From Paenibacillus sp. TCA20 (GTDB lineage: Bacteria; Bacillota; Bacilli; Paenibacillales; Paenibacillaceae): a DNA stretch of 52,230 bases. Below, in pieces: positions 43,704-52,230 of this stretch. The stretch lies in assembly GCF_000732325.1 (NCBI RefSeq), contig NZ_BBIW01000022.1, forward strand, positions 1 to 52,230, read 5' to 3'. Position numbers and translations under genes: made by a program. The notes below the pieces were generated by a model that was not told where the DNA came from, did no database searches, and saw only the letters and a program-made list of their open reading frames with translations. Within the stretch, counting starts at the first letter, position 1. Each line of letters begins with the position of its first letter.

Positions 43704-45443
43704 TTACATGCTTTCTGTACTATTCATCGTTCCGCCGCGATTCAAGTCCGCATGTAGTATTGAAGGTGAAGATTGTGGAAACAGCTCGGGTGCAGGTGCA
43801 GCCTTCTCTTCATTGTCTGTCATCAGCTCTTTGCCGAAGACATGCTCGAATACTTCATCCACGGACTCAACAGGAATAACCTTCAAGCCATCCAAACCTT
43901 CAAAAATGGTCTGCCAGTTGTCTGCAGGGATAATAACCGTCTTCGCTCCAGCCTGAAAAGCAGCCTCTACCTTGGCCAGCACGCCGCCGATCGGCTTTAC
44001 TTTTCCATGAATGCTGATCTCACCTGTCATTGCCAGCTCATGATCGACGGGAATCCCCTTAATTGCAGAAGCAATCGCCGTTGCCATGGCAATTCCCGCG
44101 GAAGGACCATCTATTGGTGTACCTCCAGGAAAATTGATATGAAGATCGTAGTTAGAAGGCTCCAGCCCCATGGATCTGAGCACGGTAATTACATTTTCTA
44201 CAGACCCTTTGGCCATGCTCTTCCGACGGAGTGTTCTTGAACCGCCGCCAATCTCCTCCTCATCGACAACTCCCGTGATGTTATATATTCCTTTTCCCTT
44301 CATTACAGGCACCGCGGATACTTCAATCTCAAGCAGCGCACCCATGTTAGGTCCGTATACGGCAAGACCATTGACAAAGCCCACTTGTGGAAGACTTGGC
44401 ACCTTCCTGTCCGGTCTCGGCTGAATCTGACTGCTGCTGGCGACCCATTCGAGATCCGAAGCCCGAAGCTCATCCCGATTCTCAGTCAGAGCAAGTCCTG
44501 CGGCGAGCTGTACAATATTCACCGCTTCACGACCATTGGTGGCATATCTTTTTACAACCTCCACCGCTTCGGGATTGGCTGCAAAGCCAATCTTACTGAT
44601 CGCATCCTCCGCAATTTGTCCAATCTCCTCAGGCAGCAGTGCGCGGAAGAAGATCTCCATACACCGGGAACGAAGAGCCGGAGGAATTTCGTGAGGTGAA
44701 CGGGTCGTTGCCCCTACCAAACGAAAATCAGCCGGCAGACCGTTTTGGAAAATATCGTGGATATAAGCAGGAGTATGCGTATCTTCGGAGTTATAGTACG
44801 CACTTTCCAAAATAACCTTACGATCCTCTAATACTTTGAGCAGCTTGTTCATCTGAATCGTATGAAGCTCACCAATTTCATCGACAAATAAAATCCCGCC
44901 GTGCGCCTTCGTAACCGCTCCTGGTTTAGGCTGAGGAATACCTGCCACGCCCATTGCACCTGCGCCCTGGTATATCGGATCATGAACAGAGCCGATCAGT
45001 GGATCGGCAATACCGCGCTCATCGAATCTGGCGGTTGTCGCATCAATCTCTGTAAATTTGGCATCTGCTTTGAACGGAGAGGCCGGATTCTTTTTGGCTT
45101 CCTCCAAAATGACCCGCGCTGCCGCGGTTTTACCTACTCCCGGCGGACCATAAACGATAACATGCTGCGGATTTGCACTGCAGAGAGCTGCCTTCATCGC
45201 GCGGAGCCCATCCTTTTGACCGACAATATCCTCCATCTTGGCAGGACGCGTCTTCTCGGCAAGCGGCTTGGTCAGTGATATGGACCGCAGCTTTCTCAGC
45301 TTGTCGAGTTCCTTCCGAGACTCACGTTCCACCGCACTTTTATTGTTTCTCTGTCCACGCAGCATATTCCAGAAATAGAGCCCGATTACGACTCCGAAAA
45401 ACAAATTGATTAACATAACAATAACGGTTAATTCAGTACCCAT
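43704..45443 (-). CDS. lonB: ATP-dependent protease LonB
   Basis: 579-aa Lon-type protease of the spore-former LonB group. A single N-terminal transmembrane segment (VIVMLINLFFGVVIGLYFW) replaces the LonA substrate domain. Walker A is YGPPGVGKTAAA, Walker B is LFVDEIGELH and the protease motif is DGPSAGIAMATA. In B. subtilis LonB is forespore-associated. I start at ATG 45443 with AGGAGG at 10 nt. It lies 87 bp upstream of lonA, giving a tandem pair as in B. subtilis. Confidence 0.95.
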   Translation of the reverse strand: MGTELTVIVMLINLFFGVVIGLYFWNMLRGQRNNKSAVERESRKELDKLRKLRSISLTKPLAEKTRPAKMEDIVGQKDGLRAMKAALCSANPQHVIVYGPPGVGKTAAARVILEEAKKNPASPFKADAKFTEIDATTARFDERGIADPLIGSVHDPIYQGAGAMGVAGIPQPKPGAVTKAHGGILFVDEIGELHTIQMNKLLKVLEDRKVILESAYYNSEDTHTPAYIHDIFQNGLPADFRLVGATTRSPHEIPPALRSRCMEIFFRALLPEEIGQIAEDAISKIGFAANPEAVEVVKRYATNGREAVNIVQLAAGLALTENRDELRASDLEWVASSSQIQPRPDRKVPSLPQVGFVNGLAVYGPNMGALLEIEVSAVPVMKGKGIYNITGVVDEEEIGGGSRTLRRKSMAKGSVENVITVLRSMGLEPSNYDLHINFPGGTPIDGPSAGIAMATAIASAIKGIPVDHELAMTGEISIHGKVKPIGGVLAKVEAAFQAGAKTVIIPADNWQTIFEGLDGLKVIPVESVDEVFEHVFGKELMTDNEEKAAPAPELFPQSSPSILHADLNRGGTMNSTESM

Positions 45444-45595
45444 ATTAGGTGTCCCTCCTGTTCTTTTCGTCACTTACCACAAAAAGTTCGATACATGGTA
45501 GTATAGCCTTTTCACTCCGGCATAAACGTCAAAAACAGAAGTTCTCTTATAGATTTCAACATCAAACAGGAACAGAGACGGTTCTTCAGGCAGGC

Positions 45596-45630
45596 AAAAA
45601 GAAAACTGCTTCCTCATACGAGGAAGCAGT
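45596..45630 (-). terminator. Rho-independent terminator of ispG
   Basis: A perfect 11-bp stem (ACTGCTTCCTC / GAGGAAGCAGT) with a 4-nt loop, followed by TTTTCTTTTT. It is 33 bp after the stop. Confidence 0.92.
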
Positions 45631-45663
45631 GAAGAGTTAAATTCTTATTTTATAAAAAAAAGA

Positions 45664-46761
45664 TTAGTGCTTGCGTCCCGGAATAACACCGGTTGCTTCA
45701 TACACTTCTACGATCTTGTCGATTTCTTTCTTCAGTTCTTCAACCATTTCAGCCTCTGGCACTTTGCGGATCATCTCTCCATGACGGAACAGAAGTCCTT
45801 CGCCGCGTGCCCCTGCAATCCCGATATCGGCTTCTCTCGCTTCACCAGGACCATTAACCGCACAACCCAGCACCGATACCTTGATCGGTACTTTAATTTG
45901 TGAGATATAATCCTCTACTTCATTAGCAATGGAGAACAAGTCGATATCCAGACGACCGCAGGTCGGACAAGAAATCAGGGTGGCCGCATTTGTAATCAAA
46001 CCAAAGGTTTTGAGCAGCTCACGGGCAACCTTGATCTCTTCAACCGGATCTGCACTGAGTGAAATCCGCATTGTGGAGCCGATTCCCATAGATAACAGAG
46101 CACCCATGCCTGCCGAGCTCTTAATTGTACCTGAGAACAGCGTACCTGCTTCTGTAATCCCAAGGTGCAATGGATATGGAATCACCTGTGCAGCCTTAGT
46201 ATAAGCCTCGATGGCCATTGGAACGTCAGATGCCTTAAGCGACACGATAATATCATGGAAATCCAGCTCTTCCAGAATGCCGATATGGAACAAGGCACTT
46301 TCTACCATCGCATCGGCTGTAGGATAGCCATATTTTTCAAGCAAATGATTCTCAAGCGAGCCAGCATTCACACCGATACGGATTGGAATTCCTTTTTCCT
46401 TACATGCTTTCACAACGGCTTCTACTTTTTCACGTTTGCCGATGTTACCCGGATTAATCCGAACTTTATCGATCCCATTTTCGATTGCTTTTAGAGCTAA
46501 TTTATAATTAAAATGAATATCCGCCACTAGCGGAATATGAATTCTCTTCTTAATTTCCTTAATCGCTTCTGCCGCTTCATCATTATTGACCGTTACACGA
46601 ACAATTTGGCATCCCGCTTCTTCAAGCCGCAAAATCTCAGCTACCGTTGCATCCACATCAGCCGTTTTCGTTGTACACATACTTTGAATAATGACTTCAT
46701 TGCTTCCGCCAATGGTAATGTTGCCGACTTTTACGGGACGTGTATCTTGTCTTAAAAACAT
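45664..46761 (-). CDS. ispG: 4-hydroxy-3-methylbut-2-enyl diphosphate synthase (IspG/GcpE)
   Basis: 365-aa iron-sulfur enzyme of the MEP isoprenoid pathway. The N-terminal TIM barrel starts with RPVKVGNITIGGSNEVIIQSM. The [4Fe-4S] Cys residues are in SCPTCGR and LGCAVNGPGE. ATG 46761 (MFLRQDTRP) has AAAGGA upstream and fits family starts. The gene is about 100 bp after clpX, an arrangement not found in B. subtilis. Being between protease genes is probably an accident of order. Confidence 0.95.
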   Translation of the reverse strand: MFLRQDTRPVKVGNITIGGSNEVIIQSMCTTKTADVDATVAEILRLEEAGCQIVRVTVNNDEAAEAIKEIKKRIHIPLVADIHFNYKLALKAIENGIDKVRINPGNIGKREKVEAVVKACKEKGIPIRIGVNAGSLENHLLEKYGYPTADAMVESALFHIGILEELDFHDIIVSLKASDVPMAIEAYTKAAQVIPYPLHLGITEAGTLFSGTIKSSAGMGALLSMGIGSTMRISLSADPVEEIKVARELLKTFGLITNAATLISCPTCGRLDIDLFSIANEVEDYISQIKVPIKVSVLGCAVNGPGEAREADIGIAGARGEGLLFRHGEMIRKVPEAEMVEELKKEIDKIVEVYEATGVIPGRKH

Positions 46762-46862
46762 GATTCCTTTCTCTCCCCATAACGTCAAATCTCCACCCGC
46801 TAGAGGCCTGGAAATATCCAGTATAAATAAACCTCATTACGAGTGGAGTAAGACTTGTTTAT

Positions 46863-48116
46863 TTAGGCACTCTCTTCTTGCTTCTTATCTTTATCACCAT
46901 GCAGTTCAGGTGCTGTCTTCTCTTCAACAACCTGCTTCGTAATGACACACTTCGTAACATCCTCGCGGGAAGGAATTTCATACATCACATCAAGCAGGAG
47001 GCTCTCAATGATCGCACGAAGTCCACGGGCACCCGTATTACGCTTGATTGCTTCTCGAGCGATCGCTTCGAGTGCTTCCTTCTCAAATTCGAGAGTTACA
47101 TTGTCCAACTCCAGCATCTTCGTATATTGCTTAACCAAAGCATTCTTCGGCTCAGACAAAATGCGAACGAGCGTCGCCTCATCAAGCGGCTCCAATGTAG
47201 AGATGACCGGAAGACGCCCAACAAACTCTGGGATCAGACCGAACTTCAGCAAGTCCTCTGGAAGAACCATTCCGAGGTACTCACCCGGCTTCAGATCCTT
47301 CTGCTCAGCAGAAGAGTTAAAGCCGATTACTTTTTTGCCGATACGGCGTTTGATCATTTGCTCGAGTCCGTCAAAGGCACCGCCGCAGATGAACAAAATA
47401 TTTGTAGTATCGATTTGAATGAATTCCTGATGAGGATGTTTACGTCCGCCTTGTGGTGGAACGGAAGCAACCGTACCCTCTAGAATTTTGAGGAGGGCCT
47501 GCTGTACACCTTCACCGGATACATCACGTGTAATCGAAGGGTTCTCCGACTTACGTGCTACTTTATCAATCTCATCGATATAAATAATGCCGCGCTCTGC
47601 CTTCTCAACATCATAATCAGCAGCTTGAATGAGCTTGAGCAGAATATTCTCAACGTCTTCACCTACGTACCCTGCTTCTGTGAGCGAGGTAGCGTCTGCA
47701 ATCGCAAATGGAACATTTAGAATCTTCGCCATGGTTTGAGCCAAGAGCGTTTTACCAGAGCCCGTTGGTCCCAATAGCAGAATGTTACTCTTCGACATTT
47801 CTACATCGTCAATCTTGCTCTGTGTATTAATGCGCTTGTAATGATTATAAACGGCAACAGACAGCGATTTCTTCGCTTGCTCCTGACCGATAACATACTG
47901 ATCCAAAATATCACGAATCTGCATCGGTTTTGGAATATCCTTCAGATCAATCTCTTCATCATGACCGAGTTCTTCCTCTACAATCTCTGCACACAGCTCG
48001 ATGCATTCGTCACAAATATATACCCCTGGTCCAGCGACAAGCTTACGAACCTGTTCCTGGGATTTACCACAGAAAGAACATTTAAGCTGCCCTTTCTCAT
48101 CGTTAAATTTAAACAT
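46863..48116 (-). CDS. clpX: ClpX ATPase subunit of the ClpXP protease
   Basis: 417-aa AAA+ unfoldase. The zinc-binding domain has CSFCG and CDECIELC at about residues 10-40. Walker A is GPTGSGKT and Walker B is IYIDEIDK. The RKSENPSITRD and GGRKHPHQ pore-loop/ClpP-facing segments are present, and the IGF loop (RRIGKKVIGFNS) that docks ClpP is intact. The gene starts 12 bp after clpP, so the two subunits are co-expressed. Confidence 0.97.
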   Translation of the reverse strand: MFKFNDEKGQLKCSFCGKSQEQVRKLVAGPGVYICDECIELCAEIVEEELGHDEEIDLKDIPKPMQIRDILDQYVIGQEQAKKSLSVAVYNHYKRINTQSKIDDVEMSKSNILLLGPTGSGKTLLAQTMAKILNVPFAIADATSLTEAGYVGEDVENILLKLIQAADYDVEKAERGIIYIDEIDKVARKSENPSITRDVSGEGVQQALLKILEGTVASVPPQGGRKHPHQEFIQIDTTNILFICGGAFDGLEQMIKRRIGKKVIGFNSSAEQKDLKPGEYLGMVLPEDLLKFGLIPEFVGRLPVISTLEPLDEATLVRILSEPKNALVKQYTKMLELDNVTLEFEKEALEAIAREAIKRNTGARGLRAIIESLLLDVMYEIPSREDVTKCVITKQVVEEKTAPELHGDKDKKQEESA

Positions 48117-48128
48117 CTAACCACCCCT

Positions 48129-48719
48129 TTAAGAATTAATCGGTCTGGTGAGTACTTGGTCAATGATACGGTATTCTAAAGCTTCTTCCGCGCTCATAAA
48201 ATAGTCGCGGTCCGTATCACGCTCGATTTTATCAAGGGGTTGACCCGTACGCTCCACGTAGATCTGATTAAGCTTCTGACGCGTTTTAATAATCCAGTCG
48301 GCGTGAATTTGAATATCGGATGCCTGACCTTGGATCCCGCCAAGCGGCTGATGTATCATAACTTCACTGTTCTCCAGCGCAAAGCGCTTGCCAGGTGCAC
48401 CCGCAGTGAGCAGAAGTGAGCCCATGCTGGCAGCCATCCCTACGCAGATGGTTGAAACGTCTGGCTTAATAAATTGCATTGTATCATATATACCCAACCC
48501 TGCAGTAACAGAACCACCTGGTGAATTGATATATAAGCTGATATCCTTCTCCGGATCCTCTGCAGCCAAGAATAAGAGCTGCGCTATAACGCTGTTGGCC
48601 ACATCATCATCTATTGCACCGCTGAGAAAGATAATACGATCCTTCAATAGTCTTGAATATATATCGTAAGAACGTTCACCGCGATTGGTTTGTTCAACAA
48701 CCATAGGCACGAGATTCAT
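48129..48719 (-). CDS. clpP: ATP-dependent Clp protease proteolytic subunit ClpP
   Basis: 196-aa serine peptidase. The triad is S98 (GMAASMG), H123 (MIHQPLGG) and D172, all at canonical positions. The N-terminal VVEQTNRGERSYDIYSRLLKDRI block and length are those of the housekeeping ClpP. It is directly upstream of clpX, unlike B. subtilis, where clpP is distant. A sigma-A promoter lies about 75 bp upstream. Confidence 0.98.
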   Translation of the reverse strand: MNLVPMVVEQTNRGERSYDIYSRLLKDRIIFLSGAIDDDVANSVIAQLLFLAAEDPEKDISLYINSPGGSVTAGLGIYDTMQFIKPDVSTICVGMAASMGSLLLTAGAPGKRFALENSEVMIHQPLGGIQGQASDIQIHADWIIKTRQKLNQIYVERTGQPLDKIERDTDRDYFMSAEEALEYRIIDQVLTRPINS

Positions 48720-48788
48720 GTTCCGACCTCTTCTCCATAATAGAATCTTACTGCCACATTAATCAGGGTTAAATAAAGTTCAGTCTTA

Positions 48789-48817
48789 ATTTTATCATGT
48801 TCCCTGTTCAATGTCAT
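48789..48817 (-). promoter_or_regulatory. Sigma-A promoter of clpP-clpX
   Basis: ATGACA at 48817-48812, a 17-bp spacer, and TAAAAT at 48794-48789. The surrounding gap (48720-49025) is AT-rich and holds no gene. No CtsR repeat was found near the promoter. Confidence 0.6.
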
Positions 48818-49025
48818 TTATGACTGTTCTCCTCAGACAAGTAGCTGCTAAAGAGAAAGCTTGATCATATTTAACCATTTTTTTTATGTATGTGCAAATC
48901 GGACTTCCATCCTATGGAGTTAAGACCTATAACTCAAGTATATGGAAGGTACAGTTAAAATATCACGACAGCTCACTTATTGCCATTTAATAATATATTT
49001 AACTATAAAATGGATATTCATGAGA
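48818..49025. other. AT-rich intergenic stretch, nothing recognised
   Basis: Between the clpP promoter and the tig terminator I see no ORF with a ribosome-binding site, no RNA gene and no repeat. Confidence 0.5.
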
Positions 49026-49065
49026 AGAAATAAGGCACGTTTAGTAAAATACCTTACGTGCCTTA
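49026..49065 (-). terminator. Rho-independent terminator of tig
   Basis: ATAAGGCACGT pairs with ACGTGCCTTAT (11 bp) around a 14-nt loop, followed by TTCTTCT. It is about 30 bp after tig. Confidence 0.8.
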
Positions 49066-49095
49066 TCTGTTCTATTTCTAACGTGATGTGTAATC

Positions 49096-50427
49096 TTATT
49101 CTTCAGTTGCTTCTACAGCAGCTTCCTCAGCTGGAGCGTCAACTTCTACGCTGTTTGCAAGAAGGAAGTCAATCGTTTTGCGAAGCAGAACTTCTTCACG
49201 AAGGCTGTCGAAAGAACCGTTGCTTTCGAGAATTTGACGAATCTCTTCTGGAGTACGTTTGAAGGAAGTCGCCATATTGTTCAGCTCTTCGTTAATATCC
49301 TCATCGGATACTTCAATGTTCTCTTGTTTACCGATTGCTTCAAGAACCAGGTTGTTGCGAACGCGCTTCTCAGCATCGCCCTTCATTTGGTTTTGAAGAT
49401 CTGCTTCCGTTTGACCGGAGAAGCTCATGAACATTTCAAGGTTCATGCCTTGTTGACGAAGACGGTTGTCAAAGTCACGCATCATGTTGCGAACTTCGCT
49501 GTTAATCATTCCTTGTGGAATTTCAACTTCTGCATTAGCAGCCGCTTTCTCAACAACAACATTTTCTTGGTTAGCTTTTGCTTCTTCTGCTTTGCGCTCA
49601 GACAGCTGCTTCGTAAGATCTTCTTTGTACTCAGCAAGAGTATCGAATTCACTTACATCCTTCGCAAACTCATCGTCGATTGCAGGAAGCTCTTTGCGTT
49701 TGATTTCGTGCACTTTCACTTTGAAGATGGCTTTCTTGCCAGCAAGTTCTGCCGCATGATATTCCTCAGGGAATGTCACTTCAACATCCTTGTTGTCGCC
49801 AGTAGCAAGACCGATTACTTGCTCTTCAAAGCCAGGAATGAATGTGTTAGAACCCAGTTCCAGGGAATAACGCTCAGCTTGTCCACCGTCGAACAGTTCT
49901 CCATCAACAGAACCTTCGTAGTCGATTACCGCGATATCACCGGACTCTGCAGTACCTTCTTCGATAACTACAAGCTCAGCATGACGTTGTTGCAGACGCT
50001 CAAGCTCAGCATTCAGTTCTTCTTCGGAAACTTCTGTGTTTGCCTTAGGAACTTCAAGTCCTTTGTACTCGCCAAGTTTTGCTTCAGGTTTAACGACAAC
50101 TTTTGCTTTGAATTTGAAAGCTTCACCTTTTGCGAATTGATCGATGTCCACTTCTGGTTGTTCAACAGGGAAGATTTCTGTTTGATCAACAGCTTCCGTG
50201 TACACTTCAGGAAGAAGGATATCAATCGCGTCTTGGTACAGGCTCTCTACGCCGAAACGAGCTTCGAAGATCGAGCGAGGCACTTTACCCTTACGGAATC
50301 CAGGTACATTTATCTGTTTAACGACTTTATTAAAAGCCTTGTCGAGAGCAGCAGCTACACGATCTGCTTCTACTTCAACTTCAAGAACCCCAAGGTTCTT
50401 CTCTATTTTTTCCCAAGTTGCTTTCAT
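49096..50427 (-). CDS. tig: Trigger factor
   Basis: 443-aa ribosome-bound chaperone and peptidyl-prolyl isomerase. The ribosome-binding signature VPGFRKGKVPRSIFEARFG is in the first 60 residues, the FKBP-type domain (VIDYEGSVDGELFDGGQAERYSLELGS) lies in the middle and the C-terminal chaperone arms are helical. An acidic Ala/Glu tail ends the protein. The ATG is preceded by GGAGGGG. It is upstream of clpP-clpX, as tig-clpX in B. subtilis. Confidence 0.97.
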   Translation of the reverse strand: MKATWEKIEKNLGVLEVEVEADRVAAALDKAFNKVVKQINVPGFRKGKVPRSIFEARFGVESLYQDAIDILLPEVYTEAVDQTEIFPVEQPEVDIDQFAKGEAFKFKAKVVVKPEAKLGEYKGLEVPKANTEVSEEELNAELERLQQRHAELVVIEEGTAESGDIAVIDYEGSVDGELFDGGQAERYSLELGSNTFIPGFEEQVIGLATGDNKDVEVTFPEEYHAAELAGKKAIFKVKVHEIKRKELPAIDDEFAKDVSEFDTLAEYKEDLTKQLSERKAEEAKANQENVVVEKAAANAEVEIPQGMINSEVRNMMRDFDNRLRQQGMNLEMFMSFSGQTEADLQNQMKGDAEKRVRNNLVLEAIGKQENIEVSDEDINEELNNMATSFKRTPEEIRQILESNGSFDSLREEVLLRKTIDFLLANSVEVDAPAEEAAVEATEE

Positions 50428-50490
50428 TTATGCTTTCCCCTCCAAATTTCACATGTTAACCATGTCAAGCGCGTACAAAATAACCATTTT

Positions 50491-50519
50491 AGTATAAACA
50501 ACATTAAATGCAATTTCAA
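50491..50519 (-). promoter_or_regulatory. Sigma-A promoter of tig
   Basis: TTGAAA at 50519-50514, a 17-bp spacer, and TATACT at 50496-50491, about 60 bp before the tig ATG. It begins 37 bp after the stop of the preceding gene. Confidence 0.7.
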
Positions 50520-50556
50520 GGGTAAACCCTTGCAGGCGTCAAAAGGAAGTTTTCGG

Positions 50557-51489
50557 CTATTTTACATCCAGTCCGCCGGATACAAATCGTTTAATGGATC
50601 GGTACGCCTGCTCGAATCTAAATCTGACTTCACTCGTGATTTCGTAGACCCTTCTAATCTCTTCTTCGTCCAGTGATCCGCCCAGACTCTCAGCGACTGC
50701 CGCATGGAGCGCCGCAGCCCATATATCGAGTGTCGAATCATCGCCTTCAAGCATAGAACGGTAGTCGCTTGTGCCATATACAGCCATCACATATTGGGAC
50801 CATAATTCCTGAGCAAAATAAAACAGGGTTGGTTCATGCACTTCCGTCTGATCTGCTACGAGCTCCAGCACTCGAATGATCGGAAACGGGAATTCATCCG
50901 GCTTCAGTGGAATAGATTCTACCTCAACCTCCACTTTTTCCGATCCTCGTGTAAGAGATACCGTTGCCTGTGATCCTCTTTTGCGCAAGGTCTGCAGCAC
51001 TCGAAATTGAAGCAATGGATGCAGCTTTCGCTGCTGAAGCCATTCGCACAGCGAATGATCAATACCCGGTGTTTCGATATAGGCCAGCTGATCCAGTGCC
51101 AGCATCGTCTGCTCGCTCAGCGGCTCTTCCATGACCGTTCTTAGCAGCTTATCCGCATATGCTCCATCTTCCGCCATTTTATTTCGGGCATTTTGACGAG
51201 CAAAATCCTCTTCACTCTCTTCCAGATCCTCGTCACTTCGTCCGTCTTCTCTCTGATCACGATCTATATATTGAGGGAAAGCTGCACGCAGCCAGTCCAG
51301 CAAAGCTTCCCATTCTTCACAATTCCGTTTCTCCTGCCCTTCGCATTGAAGCAGGAACTCAAGCAAACGCATCGCTTCCGAATAGCGCTCATTCTCCAGC
51401 ATTACGGTAAGCTGAATCTGATAGTAATCCAGCGTCTTCGGGAAGAGAACAATATTTTTCTCTTTGGTTTGGGAGTTCGTATCGCTCAT
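50557..51489 (-). CDS. Conserved helical protein of unknown function, YsoA-like by position
   Basis: 310-aa soluble, mostly helical, acidic protein. The first ~60 residues (LDYYQIQLTVMLENERYSEAMRLLEFLLQC) look like a TPR-type helix pair. An acidic Asp/Glu stretch follows (DEDLEESEEDFARQ), then more helical repeats and a C-terminal domain. B. subtilis has the TPR protein gene ysoA next to tig, so this may be its counterpart. No catalytic motif is visible. The ATG has GAGAGGAGG about 10 nt upstream. Confidence 0.75.
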   Translation of the reverse strand: MSDTNSQTKEKNIVLFPKTLDYYQIQLTVMLENERYSEAMRLLEFLLQCEGQEKRNCEEWEALLDWLRAAFPQYIDRDQREDGRSDEDLEESEEDFARQNARNKMAEDGAYADKLLRTVMEEPLSEQTMLALDQLAYIETPGIDHSLCEWLQQRKLHPLLQFRVLQTLRKRGSQATVSLTRGSEKVEVEVESIPLKPDEFPFPIIRVLELVADQTEVHEPTLFYFAQELWSQYVMAVYGTSDYRSMLEGDDSTLDIWAAALHAAVAESLGGSLDEEEIRRVYEITSEVRFRFEQAYRSIKRFVSGGLDVK

Positions 51490-51543
51490 TATGACTGCCT
51501 CCTCTCTATCCGGTTTAACGACAACTATAAATCGACTTGTTGA

Positions 51544-51572
51544 ATTATATAGAAACTACATATCCGTGTATA
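51544..51572 (-). promoter_or_regulatory. Candidate promoter of the YsoA-like gene
   Basis: TATACA at 51572-51567, a 17-bp spacer and a perfect TATAAT at 51549-51544. The ATG is about 55 bp downstream. Confidence 0.5.
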
Positions 51573-51882
51573 GCTCTAATATATTAACATAACCGAATTC
51601 AGTCTAAAAAAACATATTTTAGCTTATTTCATTCAGACCAGCGATATGTTGTTAAGATAAAACAGCCTCTCGGCTGACTGCGATGCGGATGCTATCGATG
51701 CCTATGCTTCGACGAACCCCCCATTTGGGGGTCTCATCACTACGGAAGCAAAAAAGAGCACCCTTTCGGATGTCTCTCATCGTCCCACTCGGGGTACAGC
51801 CTCTCGGCTGACTGCGATGCGATTGCTATCGATGCCTATGCTCCGACGAACCCCCATTTGGGGGTCTCATCCCTATGGACGC

Positions 51883-51911
51883 AAAAAAGAGACACCCTTT
51901 CGGATGTCTCT
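51883..51911 (-). terminator. Terminator copy in the second 134-bp repeat
   Basis: AGAGACA pairs with TGTCTCT and is followed by six T on the minus strand, identical to the terminator after tRNA-Arg. The matching site in the first repeat (about 51750-51778) has one base deleted from the stem. Confidence 0.7.
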
Positions 51912-52016
51912 CATCGTCCCACTCGGGGTACAGCCTCTCGGCTGACTGCGATGCGATTGCTATCGATGTCTATGCTTCGACGAACCCCCATTTGGGGTTC
52001 TCATCCCTATGGACGC

Positions 52017-52045
52017 AAAAAAGAGACACCCTTTCGGATGTCTCT
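52017..52045 (-). terminator. Rho-independent terminator of tRNA-Arg
   Basis: AGAGACA / TGTCTCT stem with CCGAAAGGG in the apex and six T on the minus strand. It is 10 bp after the tRNA 3' end and is part of the third repeat copy. Confidence 0.85.
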
Positions 52046-52054
52046 CTTTTTTTA

Positions 52055-52128
<74 letters not shown>

Positions 52129-52203
52129 AAATTCAAGCGCGAGATATATCGTATCATATATATGTGACGATAGCAAGCGTTAACTGTTTTTTATTTAGTT
52201 AAG

Positions 52204-52230
52204 CCTGCGGATGCTATCGATGCCTACGCT
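52204..52230. repeat. Start of a further copy of the 134-bp repeat family
   Basis: The segment TGCGGATGCTATCGATGCCT plus ACGCT at the window edge matches the inner part of the first repeat (about 51683-51708), one base different. It lies on the other side of the tRNA and runs out of the window. Confidence 0.7.

Larger units (their letters stand above)
51663..52047. repeat. Three tandem 134-bp repeats carrying minus-strand terminators
   Basis: Copies begin at 51663, 51797 and 51931, each with CAGCCTCTCGGCTGACTGCG. The period is exactly 134 bp. The third copy ends where it meets the tRNA-Arg terminator. Copies 1 and 2 differ by a few substitutions and two compensating one-base indels. Each unit carries three hairpins: CAGCC-GAGA-GGCTG (minus strand), a CCCCCATTTGGGGG hairpin, and GAGACA...TGTCTC followed on the minus strand by six T. 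The last of these is an intrinsic terminator. The unit is non-coding; the ORFs over it are accidental. Confidence 0.9.

Noticed and set aside
49234..50676. Long plus-strand open frame (480 aa) opposite tig
   Set aside because: It is rich in Phe, Leu, Cys and Val in the pattern produced by the antisense of Glu/Lys-rich tig. It has no ribosome-binding site and spans across the tig promoter.
51663..52047. CRISPR-like array
   Set aside because: The repeats are 134 bp long with no unique spacers, and no cas genes are nearby.

Overview
The window comes from an endospore-forming Bacillota chromosome, almost certainly Paenibacillus or a close relative. The 5' end of a 16S rRNA gene is present. The sporulation genes spo0B, spoIVFA/spoIVFB, and spoIIB-, spoVID- and safA-like genes are present. 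Gene order follows the classic Bacillus subtilis tract pheA-pheB-obg-spo0B-rpmA-prp-rplU / spoIVF / minCD-mreBCD-radC-maf / folC-valS / hem / engB-lonA-lonB-clpX-tig. Departures from B. subtilis are an RNase E/G gene, murC next to folC, an RluA pseudouridine synthase after hemL, siroheme genes inside the hem operon, and ispG and clpP in the protease cluster. All convincing genes lie on the minus strand, so transcription runs from high to low coordinates.

Layout by coordinate. 1-490: start of a minus-strand rRNA operon (16S 5' end, leader, two promoters). 490-2100: SafA-like spore-coat LysM protein. 2290-6821: amino-acid operon pheB-hom-thrB-pheA-ilvE behind a clear sigma-A promoter. 6979-9040: spo0B-obg. 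9245-10397: rplU-prp-rpmA behind a promoter and a probable L21 leader. 10412-13416: spoIVFA-spoIVFB-rng with a candidate sigma-E promoter. 13526-18943: cell-shape and division genes mreB, mreC, mreD, minC, minD, rodA. 19103-22216: radC, maf, a DUF4321 protein and SpoIIB-like SPOR protein. 22342-28190: valS-folC-murC behind a T-box leader with a GUC (valine) specifier. 28343-38627: hem operon hemA-hemX-met8-hemC-cobA/hemD-hemB-hemL-rluA followed by the SpoVID-like gene. 39010-40316: speD and an unrecognised 196-aa protein. 40590-50427: proteostasis block tig, clpP, clpX, ispG, lonB, lonA, engB. 50557-51489: conserved unknown protein. 51663-52230: three 134-bp tandem repeats, a tRNA-Arg(TCT) and the start of another repeat copy.

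Functional links. SafA and SpoVID are known partners in inner-coat assembly and both are encoded here. SpoIVFA/SpoIVFB, Spo0B and SpoIIB act at other points of sporulation. Prp removes the N-terminal extension of L27, and the extension is visible in rpmA beside it. The hem operon makes uroporphyrinogen III and also carries both activities that divert it to siroheme.

The window is mostly conserved core genome. I see no phage, transposase, CRISPR array, toxin-antitoxin pair or defence locus, and no clearly new multi-gene system. The best second-look items are the 134-bp terminator-carrying repeats around tRNA-Arg, a structured speD leader, a GC palindrome in place of the -35 element upstream of the unrecognised 196-aa gene, a short RNase G without a zinc-link region, and a probable CTG start for mreC.
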